From positions 1-36,031 of the forward strand of contig JADGQO010000094.1 in NCBI GenBank assembly GCA_017881725.1: DNA of 36,031 nt, read 5' to 3'. Shown here piece after piece: positions 1-6,844 of this stretch. This DNA comes from Fibrobacteria bacterium. Its GTDB lineage: Bacteria; Fibrobacterota; Fibrobacteria; UBA11236. The position numbers were made by a program, and so were the translations under genes. The stretch's first letter is position 1. Each line of letters starts with the position of its first letter. The notes beneath the pieces were generated by a model that searched no databases, was not told the origin of the DNA, and worked only from the letters and a program-made list of their open reading frames with translations.

Positions 1-386
1 GGGTGTTCGTCACGGATTCCACCGCCAAGACCATTCAATGGGAAAAACAGTTCGACTTGCCGGGCATAGGCGGTGGCGTCACGCGCAACAATTTGGATCC
101 TTATACCATTGCGGCGACGCCGGACAGCGGATTCATCGTGGTCGGCAAGGAGAATTCCACCAAGCAGGGGGAAAATGCCTTCGCCATCAAGTTCGTGCCG
201 AAGCCCATGCCCGTGTCCGCTCTCAACCCCTCCACACCCAATATCCACCACTCCGTCGTCCGACCGAACTGGAGGTTCACCTTCGAAATAAGCCAACCCG
301 GGAATGCGGAGTTCAAGGTATATGACCTGCGTGGCCATCTCATCCAGGTTGAACAAAAAGCGGAAGCGAAACAATCACCCCATTAA
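1..386 (+). CDS. C-terminal part of a secreted beta-propeller-like repeat protein (5' end outside window)
   Basis: The open frame enters from the left edge, so only about the last 128 residues are seen. The pattern TPDSGFIVVG followed by ENAFAIKF resembles one blade of the 'TPDGGYIVAG...WLLKL' repeats found in large secreted beta-propeller-like proteins. Downstream, the segment GNAEFKVYDLRGHLI looks like the start of the C-terminal immunoglobulin-like sorting/anchoring domain seen at the end of many secreted proteins of Bacteroidota and Fibrobacterota. That domain normally runs roughly 50 more residues; here the frame stops about 20 residues later, after a basic, polar tail. The stop overlaps the 3' end of rpe on the other strand by 12 bases. 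The protein is therefore either naturally short at its C terminus or truncated. Function unknown; extracellular or surface location is inferred from the repeat type. Confidence 0.6.
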   Translation, partial: VFVTDSTAKTIQWEKQFDLPGIGGGVTRNNLDPYTIAATPDSGFIVVGKENSTKQGENAFAIKFVPKPMPVSALNPSTPNIHHSVVRPNWRFTFEISQPGNAEFKVYDLRGHLIQVEQKAEAKQSPH

Positions 387-1085
387 GTTCTTCATCTGCC
401 GACACGTATCCGGGATGTTACCCGACCGGAAAATCGCGGTACCGCAAACAATCACGTTCACGCCCGCGGCAATGACTTCCGCGACGTTCTTGGGCCCGAT
501 GCCCCCGTCCATCTGGATGTCCAACTTTTTCCCGCTTGCGTTGGCCCCGCCGTCCAGGGCGCGAAGGCGCTGGGCACGGTCGCGCAGGGCGCGGGCTTTA
601 TCCAGCGCGTAGGGGATGAATTTCTGGCCGCCGAAGCCGGGATTCACGGACATGATCAAAACCAAATCCACGAACGGCAGCACATGGTCCAAAGTCTCGA
701 TGGGCGTGGCGGGATTGAGGCTGACACCGGCCTTGACGGGCGCGCCGTTTTTGGTTCTGAGCGCCTGGATGGAGTGCACCAGGGAATCCAAATGATGCGT
801 GGCCTCCTGATGTACCGTGATGGTCGAGGCTCCTGCGGCGGCGAAGTCGGCGATGTACTTGGCCGGATCCGAAATCATCAAATGGCAATCCAACGGCAGG
901 GCCGTCGTCTTTCCGATGGCTTCCACGACTACCGGTCCGATGGTGATATTAGGAACGAAATGCCCGTCCATGATATCGAGATGCACCCAATCGGCCCCGC
1001 CTTGTTCGATGGCCGCGAGCTGATCCTTCAACGACGCGAAGTCCGCGTTCAGGATGCTGGGCGCAAGGATATTTTGGAATGCCAT
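375..1085 (-). CDS. rpe: Ribulose-phosphate 3-epimerase
   Basis: The product interconverts ribulose 5-phosphate and xylulose 5-phosphate in the non-oxidative pentose phosphate and Calvin pathways; it is a cytoplasmic, metal-dependent TIM barrel. The 236 residues match the family length. Visible signatures are the start LAPSILNADF, the metal/catalytic segment HLDIMDGHFVPN (His35, Asp37), DCHLM (His68), the phosphate-side MSVNPGFGGQ near 145-154 and MDGGIG (Asp193). A stretch at about 172-188 before the last catalytic strand is slightly longer than usual. The ATG has a very good ribosome-binding site, GGAGG seven bases upstream. A short hairpin, TTTTCG-TTT-CGAAAA, lies in its leader at 1107-1121. 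The gene stands alone and reads away from a fossil of an FMN reductase gene. Confidence 0.97.
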   Translation of the reverse strand: MAFQNILAPSILNADFASLKDQLAAIEQGGADWVHLDIMDGHFVPNITIGPVVVEAIGKTTALPLDCHLMISDPAKYIADFAAAGASTITVHQEATHHLDSLVHSIQALRTKNGAPVKAGVSLNPATPIETLDHVLPFVDLVLIMSVNPGFGGQKFIPYALDKARALRDRAQRLRALDGGANASGKKLDIQMDGGIGPKNVAEVIAAGVNVIVCGTAIFRSGNIPDTCRQMKNLMG

Positions 1086-1106
1086 GGACGAACCTCCGGG
1101 AACCGA

Positions 1107-1121
1107 TTTTCGTTTCGAAAA
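1107..1121. repeat. Short perfect inverted repeat in the rpe leader
   Basis: TTTTCG and CGAAAA are separated by three bases and lie 22-36 bases upstream of the rpe start codon, in an A+T-rich pocket. It may be a weak leader hairpin or operator. There is no further evidence of function. Confidence 0.3.
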
Positions 1122-1177
1122 CTAGTTAATTGCCCGATCCGATAGGGTTCGCGAAGCCCCGGGATCATGCGGCGGTG

Positions 1178-1258
1178 CAGTACACCCTTGGCCAAACGCA
1201 ATAACGCCGTGTTCGAAGACGTCGCCTTCAGGCTGCCGGAAATCCCCAGGATCATCAT
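1178..1258 (-). pseudogene. N-terminal remnant of an NAD(P)H-dependent FMN reductase gene
   Basis: An ATG at 1258 with a good ribosome-binding site (GGGGAG, about eight bases upstream) begins a peptide MMILGISGSLKATSSNTALL followed by RLAKGVL. This is the first beta-strand and the phosphate-binding GISGSLRxxSxN loop of SsuE/ArsH-like flavodoxin-fold FMN reductases. Similarity stops after about 27 residues; the frame then runs into the rpe leader and coding region until a stop at 1049. I found no continuation in the other two frames downstream, so the rest (about 150 residues in the family) has been deleted. The surviving translation start suggests that the deletion is recent or that the leader has been reused for rpe transcription. 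Confidence 0.6.
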
Positions 1259-1358
1259 GTTCACTCTCCCCGCTTCCAAACTTTCGCTCAACCCGGCCCG
1301 TTCCCGCTATCCGCCCGCGATGCCCGGCTCCCAGCGGTCCGCTCCGACAAGCCCGGCG

Positions 1359-2186
1359 CTACCGCTGGAAAAAATCCGGCTGGCGGCACAGCACCACGTC
1401 CAAACCCGCGCGCGCCAAATCCTCGGGTAACGCGAAGGTTACCTGGAGGGTTCGCAGCATTTCCGGCTGGGACAGCTTGCGCATGCTCCCACCCTCGGCC
1501 GTGCGCACCAAGAGGCTGCGCTTCTGTAAGTAATATTGTACCCCATCCACGACACGGTTCAATACCGGATAATGCATCATGGGCCACTCGTAGGAGTCGC
1601 CCCAATGGGACAGGAACTCCGCTTCCGTCACTGCCTGTTTACGAAAATCGAAACGCAGTTTGAGCCCGGAATCCTTCCCCGAGGCCACGCCCATTTCCGC
1701 CGCCCGTTGTCCGGTCCATAATCTCCACACCGATGCCCCCGGCACATCCTCCACCAGAATCCGGTTCGGAGAGAGCCAGGCCTCCGTAGCCAAACCCGCG
1801 CCCGGCAACAGCAAGGGTTCGAAAATCAAATAACCCGGATCGAGCAAATAGGCCAGGCCTTGCCAATCGAAGCGCAGGCCGCAATGGATATTGGCGGAGT
1901 GCCCCTTGTCGCCCATCAGAAAGGCGCATACAAGCCCCGCGGCCTTCAGCCTTTGCGCCAACCACCAAGTCAGGGAAAAGCAGGTGCCGCCCGCGCCCGT
2001 GTCGCGCGTGCGCGCCAGCCAATCGACGGAAAGACCCAGGGTATTCTCCCGGTTACCCCCCTGGCTATAGGCCACGATTTTGGAAATATTTTCGTACGGC
2101 AGGGCGGACAGCTCACGCAGCGCGGAAGCCAGCTCGGCCGGGAAGGATTCGGAGGAAGGGTTCAGATGGGCGTGCATGGCGGTCAT
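1359..2186 (-). CDS. Arylamine N-acetyltransferase-like protein (NAT family)
   Basis: NAT enzymes transfer an acyl group from acyl-CoA to an arylamine, hydrazine or a biosynthetic amine through a cysteine thioester. The 275-residue length fits the family. LPYENISK at 29-36 matches the family's 'IPFENL' segment. The catalytic triad can be read as Cys69 in GGTCFSLT, His101 in NIHCGL and Asp116 in LLDPGY. In characterised NATs the Cys is in RGGYCFE and the Asp in LVDVGFG, so this is a divergent member and the natural substrate cannot be given. An alternative start is Met4 at 2177; neither has a clear ribosome-binding site. The gene is divergent from the sterol-desaturase-like gene with at most a few bases between the longest starts. 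Confidence 0.8.
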   Translation of the reverse strand: MTAMHAHLNPSSESFPAELASALRELSALPYENISKIVAYSQGGNRENTLGLSVDWLARTRDTGAGGTCFSLTWWLAQRLKAAGLVCAFLMGDKGHSANIHCGLRFDWQGLAYLLDPGYLIFEPLLLPGAGLATEAWLSPNRILVEDVPGASVWRLWTGQRAAEMGVASGKDSGLKLRFDFRKQAVTEAEFLSHWGDSYEWPMMHYPVLNRVVDGVQYYLQKRSLLVRTAEGGSMRKLSQPEMLRTLQVTFALPEDLARAGLDVVLCRQPDFFQR

Positions 2187-2194
2187 GGGATGGG

Positions 2195-2986
2195 ATGAGA
2201 TGGGCGTCGCAGGCGGCTCTAAAGGAAAGGGTTCCCGAATGGAATGTAACTTTTCCCTTCATGTTACCCTCGATTTTATTGTTCATCCTGATCGCCGCGT
2301 TTCTGATCCTGGAAAGGATACGTCCGGGTCGAATCCTGCCGGATTCACCGAGTTGGTATTACCGGATATTACTCATTAATCTCGTACAGGCGGGGATTTC
2401 ATTTTCCACCAATACTCTCTGGGTCAAAATATTCGGCCCTCACGCGCTTTTAAAACTTTCCCTGTTCCACAATCCCCTGTTGGAGGGATTCATCGGCTGG
2501 TTGGTGGGCGGTTTTGTTTTTTACTGGTGGCATCGCCTGAGGCACGCCGACGGTTTTTGGAGGGTGTTCCATCAGCTCCATCATTCGCCGCAACGGATCG
2601 AGGCGCTCACCTCGTTTTACAAACATCCCGTCGAAATCCTCAGCGACGCGTTGCTCTCCGGAGCCATGCTGTTTTTGCTTTTGGGCGCGTCCCCGGAGGC
2701 GATTTTCTGGTTCAACTTTTTCGCCACGCTCGGGGAATACTTTTATCACGCCAATATTAAAACCCACCCCTGGATACGGTATATCATCCAAACCCCCGAG
2801 CTGCACTCGGTCCATCACCAATTGGACGTACACAAATTCAATTTTTCGGATTTCCCCGTTTGGGATCGATTGTTCGGAACCTATCGAGACGCGGTGGAAT
2901 TCGCGCCCCAATGCGGCTTCCCCCGGAACAACGAAAGGATGATTTTTAAAATCCTGATATTTCGTGATGTTTATTACAAAAACTAA
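2195..2986 (+). CDS. Sterol desaturase / fatty acid hydroxylase family membrane protein
   Basis: This is a di-iron, membrane-bound hydroxylase/desaturase fold. Three histidine clusters that bind the irons are present: HRLRH at 113-117, HQLHH at 126-130 and HSVHH at 204-208, with a further His213. Hydrophobic segments lie at about 24-39, 57-75, 98-112 and 152-166. The sequence after the second cluster (hydrophobic, then GEYFYHANI and HSVHHQ) is typical of bacterial members that hydroxylate lipid or sterol-like chains; the substrate is unknown. The coordinates use the longest frame. A shorter start at 2261 (MLPSILLFI) would begin exactly at the first membrane segment and would leave room for promoters between the divergent genes, so it may be the real one. 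The last four bases overlap aroC, which converges on it. Confidence 0.88.
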   Translation: MRWASQAALKERVPEWNVTFPFMLPSILLFILIAAFLILERIRPGRILPDSPSWYYRILLINLVQAGISFSTNTLWVKIFGPHALLKLSLFHNPLLEGFIGWLVGGFVFYWWHRLRHADGFWRVFHQLHHSPQRIEALTSFYKHPVEILSDALLSGAMLFLLLGASPEAIFWFNFFATLGEYFYHANIKTHPWIRYIIQTPELHSVHHQLDVHKFNFSDFPVWDRLFGTYRDAVEFAPQCGFPRNNERMIFKILIFRDVYYKN

Positions 2987-4143
2987 AACAGATTATGGCG
3001 GGCGCGGTGTTCCAGGAACAAATCCACCAGCGTCAGCGCGGCCATTGCCTCCACGATGACGACGGCGCGCGGCAGCACGCAAGGATCATGGCGGCCCTTG
3101 GCGGCCAAGGTGCGGGCCTTGCCCTGCTTATCCACGGTTTGTTGGGGCAAAGAAATCGTGGCCGTGGGTTTGAACGCGATGCGGCACAGGATCGGTTCGC
3201 CGTTGGTGATGCCGCCTTGGATGCCGCCGGAGCGGTTGGTGACCGTGCCGATGGCGTCGAATCCCTGCTTGCCGGACTTTGCCGAAAGTTTGGCCGAAAC
3301 TTTTCCAGAACCCTTGCCCAAAATTTTGCCAGAAACCTTCGTCGTGAACGCGTCGTTGTGTTGGCTGCCCGTCAGGCGTGTGCCCGCGAAGCCGCTCCCC
3401 ACTTCGAAGCCCTTGGTGGCCGGCAAGGACAGGAACGCACGCGCCAACTCCGCCTCCGCGCGGTGGAACACCGGTTCGCCCAGCCCCTTGGGCGGATTCT
3501 TGACGACCAATTGGATGACGCCCCCGAGCGAGTCCTGGGCCTTGCGGGCCGCGTCGATGGCATCGGCCATTTTCGCTGCGGCCTTAGGATCGGCGCAGCG
3601 TACGAGGTTGGATTCGATGGTTTTGAAATCGGCCTGGAGCGGATCTACCGTAGCGTCGATGTTACCCACTTGCGACACGTAGGCCAGGATTTCCGTACCG
3701 CAGGCTTCCTTCAAGATCTTGCGGGCGATGGCCCCGGCGGCCACGCGGCCGATGGTCTCACGCGCCGAAGCCCGGCCGCCCCCGCGATAATCCCGGAAAC
3801 CGTACTTGAGATCGTAGGTGAAATCCGCGTGCGACGGGCGGTACAACTCCACCATGTCGCCGTAATCGTGCGAACGCTGATCGGTGTTGGCGACGGTCAT
3901 GCCGATGGGCGTGCCCGTGGTCTTACCCTCGAAAAGGCCGGACAGGATTTCCACCGTGTCCGCTTCCTTGCGTGGCGTGGTCAATTTGCTTTGTCCCGGC
4001 TTGCGCCGGTCCAATTCCGCCTGCACGTCTTTTTCTTCAAGCTTCAATCCGGCCGGACATCCGTCCACGACGACGCCCACGGCTTTGCCATGGCTTTCTC
4101 CGAAAGTGGCGATGCGGAACAGGTTGCCGTATATGCTGGACAT
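2983..4143 (-). CDS. aroC: Chorismate synthase, with a lysine-rich insert
   Basis: It converts 5-enolpyruvylshikimate 3-phosphate to chorismate, the last step of the shikimate pathway, using reduced FMN. The N terminus ([14 protein letters not shown], His19) and the segments [50 protein letters not shown] and [11 protein letters not shown] are all classic. At 386 residues it is about 25 longer than usual. The excess is at about 268-298, between QHNDAF and [10 protein letters not shown], where the family has only a short loop. There, a Gly/Ser/Ala/Lys repeat ([20 protein letters not shown]) is inserted in frame. It sits near a flavin/substrate loop yet all flanking motifs are intact, so I expect an active enzyme. 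The 3' end overlaps the convergent desaturase-family gene by four bases. Confidence 0.97.
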   Translation of the reverse strand: MSSIYGNLFRIATFGESHGKAVGVVVDGCPAGLKLEEKDVQAELDRRKPGQSKLTTPRKEADTVEILSGLFEGKTTGTPIGMTVANTDQRSHDYGDMVELYRPSHADFTYDLKYGFRDYRGGGRASARETIGRVAAGAIARKILKEACGTEILAYVSQVGNIDATVDPLQADFKTIESNLVRCADPKAAAKMADAIDAARKAQDSLGGVIQLVVKNPPKGLGEPVFHRAEAELARAFLSLPATKGFEVGSGFAGTRLTGSQHNDAFTTKVSGKILGKGSGKVSAKLSAKSGKQGFDAIGTVTNRSGGIQGGITNGEPILCRIAFKPTATISLPQQTVDKQGKARTLAAKGRHDPCVLPRAVVIVEAMAALTLVDLFLEHRARHNLF

Positions 4144-4173
4144 CGTTGGGTCTTTCCCCGCAGGAACGCGGGC

Positions 4174-4590
4174 TCAGTTCGAGTGGGGCGGGTTTATCGG
4201 ATCAATCGGTTGGGTGGGAGGCATCGGGTGAGCGGGAGGAATCGGCTGGGATTGACTCAGCTTAGGATTGTTCCTGTGTCGATCGGCGTCGCGGACGGTT
4301 TTCTTTTCCAGGTTCTTGGCGAAGGCCTCGGTCAAATTGATGCCCGTCTGATTGGCCAGGCAGATGAGGACGAAGAGCACGTCGGCCATTTCGTCGCCCA
4401 GGTCTTTGGCCAATTCCGATTTCTTAAAACTCTGATCGCCATAGGTCCGGGCCATGATGCGCGCCAGCTCGCCGACTTCTTCCATGAGCACGGCCGTATT
4501 GGTCAGCTCCGAGAAATAGCGCACGCCCACGGTCTTGATCCACGCGTCCACGCGATCCTGGGCTTCTTGAAGAGTGAGGCTGTCGGACAT
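4174..4590 (-). CDS. MazG-like nucleotide pyrophosphohydrolase
   Basis: All-alpha NTP pyrophosphatases of this group hydrolyse (d)NTPs to NMP and pyrophosphate and clean the nucleotide pool. The metal-binding pattern is present: EEVGE at 37-41 and DEMAD at 66-70 (Glu67, Asp70), on two helices as in MazG/RS21-C6-type proteins. The 138-residue product has a single MazG unit of about 105 residues. It is followed by a proline-rich tail made of short PI/PP/HP units (about 112-135), which is not part of the fold. I chose the start at 4590 because GGAG lies seven bases upstream; the frame is open further back but that part is unconserved. It lies upstream of aroC in the same direction with a 30-base gap, so the two may be cotranscribed. 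Confidence 0.88.
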   Translation of the reverse strand: MSDSLTLQEAQDRVDAWIKTVGVRYFSELTNTAVLMEEVGELARIMARTYGDQSFKKSELAKDLGDEMADVLFVLICLANQTGINLTEAFAKNLEKKTVRDADRHRNNPKLSQSQPIPPAHPMPPTQPIDPINPPHSN

Positions 4591-4844
4591 TTTTGCTCCG
4601 TGGGAACCGAACGAAGGAACCCGTACGTCTAAAGTTGGGAACTCCCGGGAGTGCCAGCCTAAACTTAGTTCAGCCGCGCGTCGGCATAAAGCCGGAGCCT
4701 GCGACAGGGCCGCTCGGGAAGCGGGCCTCCCAGGGGCCGGTCCGCACAAGGGGCGGGCCGCTCCGAGAGCGGGGCCGCCGTATTAGAGATGGGGTGGGAT
4801 CTGTAGTAACCCGGCCCGAGGCGTTTTATATCTTAGGGACTCGC
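4591..4844. other. Divergent intergenic region with palindromes
   Basis: This 254-base gap separates the minus-strand MazG gene from the plus-strand GT4 gene. It contains a perfect 12-base palindrome, ACTCCCGGGAGT (4641-4652), inside a longer imperfect one whose arms AAGTT and AACTT flank it. Further on, two GC-rich hairpins, CCGCT-CGGGA-AGCGG (4710-4724) and CCGCTC-CGA-GAGCGG (4758-4772), follow each other. No small gene, tRNA or riboswitch that I recognise is present, and no convincing -35/-10 pair. It must hold promoters for both flanking genes. Confidence 0.5.
4641..4652. repeat. Perfect 12-bp palindrome between divergent genes
   Basis: ACTCCCGGGAGT reads the same on both strands and lies about 50 bases upstream of the MazG gene start. 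Its place between divergent genes makes an operator possible, but no regulator is encoded nearby. Confidence 0.35.
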
Positions 4845-6047
4845 ATGGAAATCCTGATCGTGACCCAGGACTTTCCGCCCGAACGGGGCGGCATCCAAAC
4901 CTATATGCTGGAATTGGCGCGGGCATTCCTGCAAGCCGGCCATCGCGTGCGCGTCATTTGTCCGGGAGCGCGCGACGCGGAAAACCCGCTGCCGGGCCTG
5001 ACCGACCTGGTCCGATTACCCGTCCACAGCTCCTGGCTTTTCCTGCGGCTCATTTTTTTCCTGCCGGGTTATCTCCGGAAAAATCCCGGCATCGACGCCG
5101 TCCTCTACGCCCAATGGCAACCGGCCCTCGTTGAATGGAGGCTGGCCGGACGTGAGGGGAAACCTCGGAGTTACGCCGTGATCCATGGCCGGGAATTGTT
5201 GACTTCCGTGTGGGGCCCGCTCGCGCCCTGGATCATGCCCCGGATTTTTTCCCGGCTCGACGGGGCTTTTCCCAATAGCCGCGCGGTGCGGGAGTTGGCG
5301 GCAGGTAAATTAGCTCGCAACAAATTAACCCCGAGCGACGGCAACTCGTCGGAAGGACGCTCTACGCCGTCCGCTGCGGCGGGCCTTCCGGCCGGGCCCT
5401 GTCCATTAACCATCATCCATCCCGGCGTGGACCCGGACCGGTTCCATCGCGTGGACGCGGGGTTCCTGCGTGATCGTTATGGTTTGGGCGATGCGCCCGT
5501 CATCCTCTCGCTGACGCGCATGGTGGCGCGCAAGAACCTGCGCCGCCTCATCGAGGCCATGCCCGCTGTCCTGGCGCAGGCGCCCGGGACGCGCTTGCTG
5601 CTCGGCGGCAACGGACCGGAACGCGAATCGTTGGAAGCGCGGGTCCGCGAGTTGGGACTTTCCGCGCAGGTGACTTTTATCGGACGCGTGGCCGACGGTG
5701 AAATGGCCGCGCATTATTCCCTTGCCGATGTGTTCGCTTTGCCCAGCCTGTCGCAAGGCAACGACATCGAGGGTTTCGGAATCGTGTTCCTGGAGGCCGG
5801 CGCCTGCGGCACGGCGGTGTTAGGCGCGCGCGCGGGCGGCATACCCGACGCGGTCGCGGACGAAGAAACCGGCTTGCTCGTCGATCCGGAAAATTCCCAA
5901 AACATTGAAGAAGCTTTGTTGAGATTATTGAAAAACCCGGCGGAGTCCCGCGCCATGGGGCTGCGGGGTAGGCAACGCGTGGAAACGGAATTCACTTGGA
6001 AACGCTGCGCCGAACATTTCCTGGCCGCGATGGGTCAAACCGGTTAA
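4845..6047 (+). CDS. Glycosyltransferase family 4 (GT-B fold)
   Basis: GT4 enzymes move a sugar from a nucleotide donor to a growing glycan or lipid with retention of configuration, in the cytoplasm or at the inner membrane. The N-terminal acceptor domain starts with ILIVTQDFPPERGGIQTY, the PPxxGG loop of the family. The donor domain shows IHPGVDPDRF (191-200), the phosphate-binding Arg225/Lys230 in LTRMVARKN, and the E-x7-E signature Glu309/Glu317 in EGFGIVFLE. The start at 4845 (400 residues) fits the fold; the frame is open upstream but the extra part is not conserved. AGGG lies seven bases before it. An in-frame insert at 155-186, between the two domains, is Ser/Pro/Gly/Ala-rich and encoded by DNA with a palindromic core. 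It is followed after 22 bases by the PAP2 gene, which is probably in the same operon. Confidence 0.92.
   Translation: MEILIVTQDFPPERGGIQTYMLELARAFLQAGHRVRVICPGARDAENPLPGLTDLVRLPVHSSWLFLRLIFFLPGYLRKNPGIDAVLYAQWQPALVEWRLAGREGKPRSYAVIHGRELLTSVWGPLAPWIMPRIFSRLDGAFPNSRAVRELAAGKLARNKLTPSDGNSSEGRSTPSAAAGLPAGPCPLTIIHPGVDPDRFHRVDAGFLRDRYGLGDAPVILSLTRMVARKNLRRLIEAMPAVLAQAPGTRLLLGGNGPERESLEARVRELGLSAQVTFIGRVADGEMAAHYSLADVFALPSLSQGNDIEGFGIVFLEAGACGTAVLGARAGGIPDAVADEETGLLVDPENSQNIEEALLRLLKNPAESRAMGLRGRQRVETEFTWKRCAEHFLAAMGQTG
5307..5402. repeat. In-frame low-complexity insert with inverted repeat
   Basis: Codons 155-186 of the GT4 gene encode a linker rich in Ser, Pro, Gly and Ala that is absent from ordinary family members. 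The DNA contains a 7-bp inverted repeat (CGGAAGG at 5350-5356, CCTTCCG at 5384-5390) and an alternative inner pair GGACG/CGTCC. It may be a palindromic element inserted in frame or locally expanded sequence. Confidence 0.4.
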
Positions 6048-6069
6048 TCAGGTTAATTAGATTAGGGCG

Positions 6070-6684
6070 ATGCAGACGATGGGAGCGACGGAAATTTCCC
6101 CCGAGGCCGGCGTGGCGGGTCCAAACAAGCCCTTGCGCGGTTTCGCGCGCCTGTTCGCGCCGGTGGTCGCGCTCGATCATGCCTTGCTGCGCTTTCTTGC
6201 CGGTTTGAAATTACCCAAGGCCGTGACTTGGCCTTTGATACTGTTCGTCCGCACGGGAGACGGGTGGTTGTGGGTCCTGATCGCGTTTTACCTATGGATG
6301 GCCCTGCCTTTCGCCGTTTTGAAAACCTTGGTTTTGAATTGCCTATTGTCGCTGGCCTTCAGCCTCGCCCTGTATTGGCCCATTAAACTCGCGGTGCGCC
6401 GCATCCGGCCCCATGAAAACGGCCATGGCGTCACGGCCAAGGTGCCGCCCCTCGATAAATTTTCGTTTCCCTCCGGGCACACCATGAACAATCTCGCGGT
6501 GGCCCTGACCGTTGCGGCCTACCGCCCCGATCTGATTCTCCCCGCCCTTTTATTGCCTCTCGGTCTGGGGCTTTTGCGCATCCTGTTCGGAGTCCACTAT
6601 TTCTCCGACATTTCCGGTGGAGCCGTGCTGGGTGCCGCCGCATTTTTTATTTCCAAGGCCGTATTCCCCTTTTTGCACCGGTAG
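6070..6684 (+). CDS. PAP2-family membrane phosphatase
   Basis: Type 2 phosphatidic acid phosphatases remove phosphate from lipid phosphates or polyprenyl diphosphates at the periplasmic face. All three catalytic motifs are visible: KLAVRRIRP (K-x6-RP, Lys106 to Pro114), PSGH at 134-137, and RILFGVHYFSD (R-x5-H-x3-D: Arg170, His176, Asp180). Hydrophobic segments at about 50-62, 66-84, 87-105, 138-150, 155-169 and 183-200 give the expected six-helix layout in 204 residues. The ATG is preceded by TTAGGG. It sits directly behind a GT4 gene and before an outer-membrane protein and a flippase. A role in recycling undecaprenyl diphosphate or in modifying lipid A/glycan phosphates therefore fits, but the substrate is inferred. 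Confidence 0.92.
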   Translation: MQTMGATEISPEAGVAGPNKPLRGFARLFAPVVALDHALLRFLAGLKLPKAVTWPLILFVRTGDGWLWVLIAFYLWMALPFAVLKTLVLNCLLSLAFSLALYWPIKLAVRRIRPHENGHGVTAKVPPLDKFSFPSGHTMNNLAVALTVAAYRPDLILPALLLPLGLGLLRILFGVHYFSDISGGAVLGAAAFFISKAVFPFLHR

Positions 6685-6707
6685 GGTTCATCCGCAATCC
6701 CGAAGTC

Positions 6708-6745
6708 ACAACCTTGCGGGATGGTTCCTTGCATCGGAAGGTTGT
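6708..6745. repeat. Inverted repeat downstream of PAP2 gene
   Basis: ACAACCTT (6708-6715) and AAGGTTGT (6738-6745) form an 8-bp stem with a 22-base loop, 24 bases after the PAP2 stop. There is no T-run after it, so it is at best a weak or factor-assisted terminator, or an operator of the barrel gene downstream. Confidence 0.3.
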
Positions 6746-6844
6746 ACAATTGGCCCTGGTCGGAAATGGTGGGGGTTACATTTTGGTTTTTTGCGCTGCG
6801 AAGTGCTACTTTAGGGAACGGTTGCCTCACAGCCCACCGCATAC

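Noticed and set aside
1049-1291. An 80-residue intact gene upstream of rpe
   Set aside because: Only the first 27 residues from the ATG at 1258 match a family; the rest runs into rpe in another frame, so I describe a fossil, not a gene.
2995-4632. A 545-residue open frame on the plus strand across aroC and the MazG gene
   Set aside because: It is a shadow of the minus-strand genes: its residues are Arg/His/Gly-biased without any family motif, whereas the minus-strand frames show complete chorismate synthase and MazG signatures.
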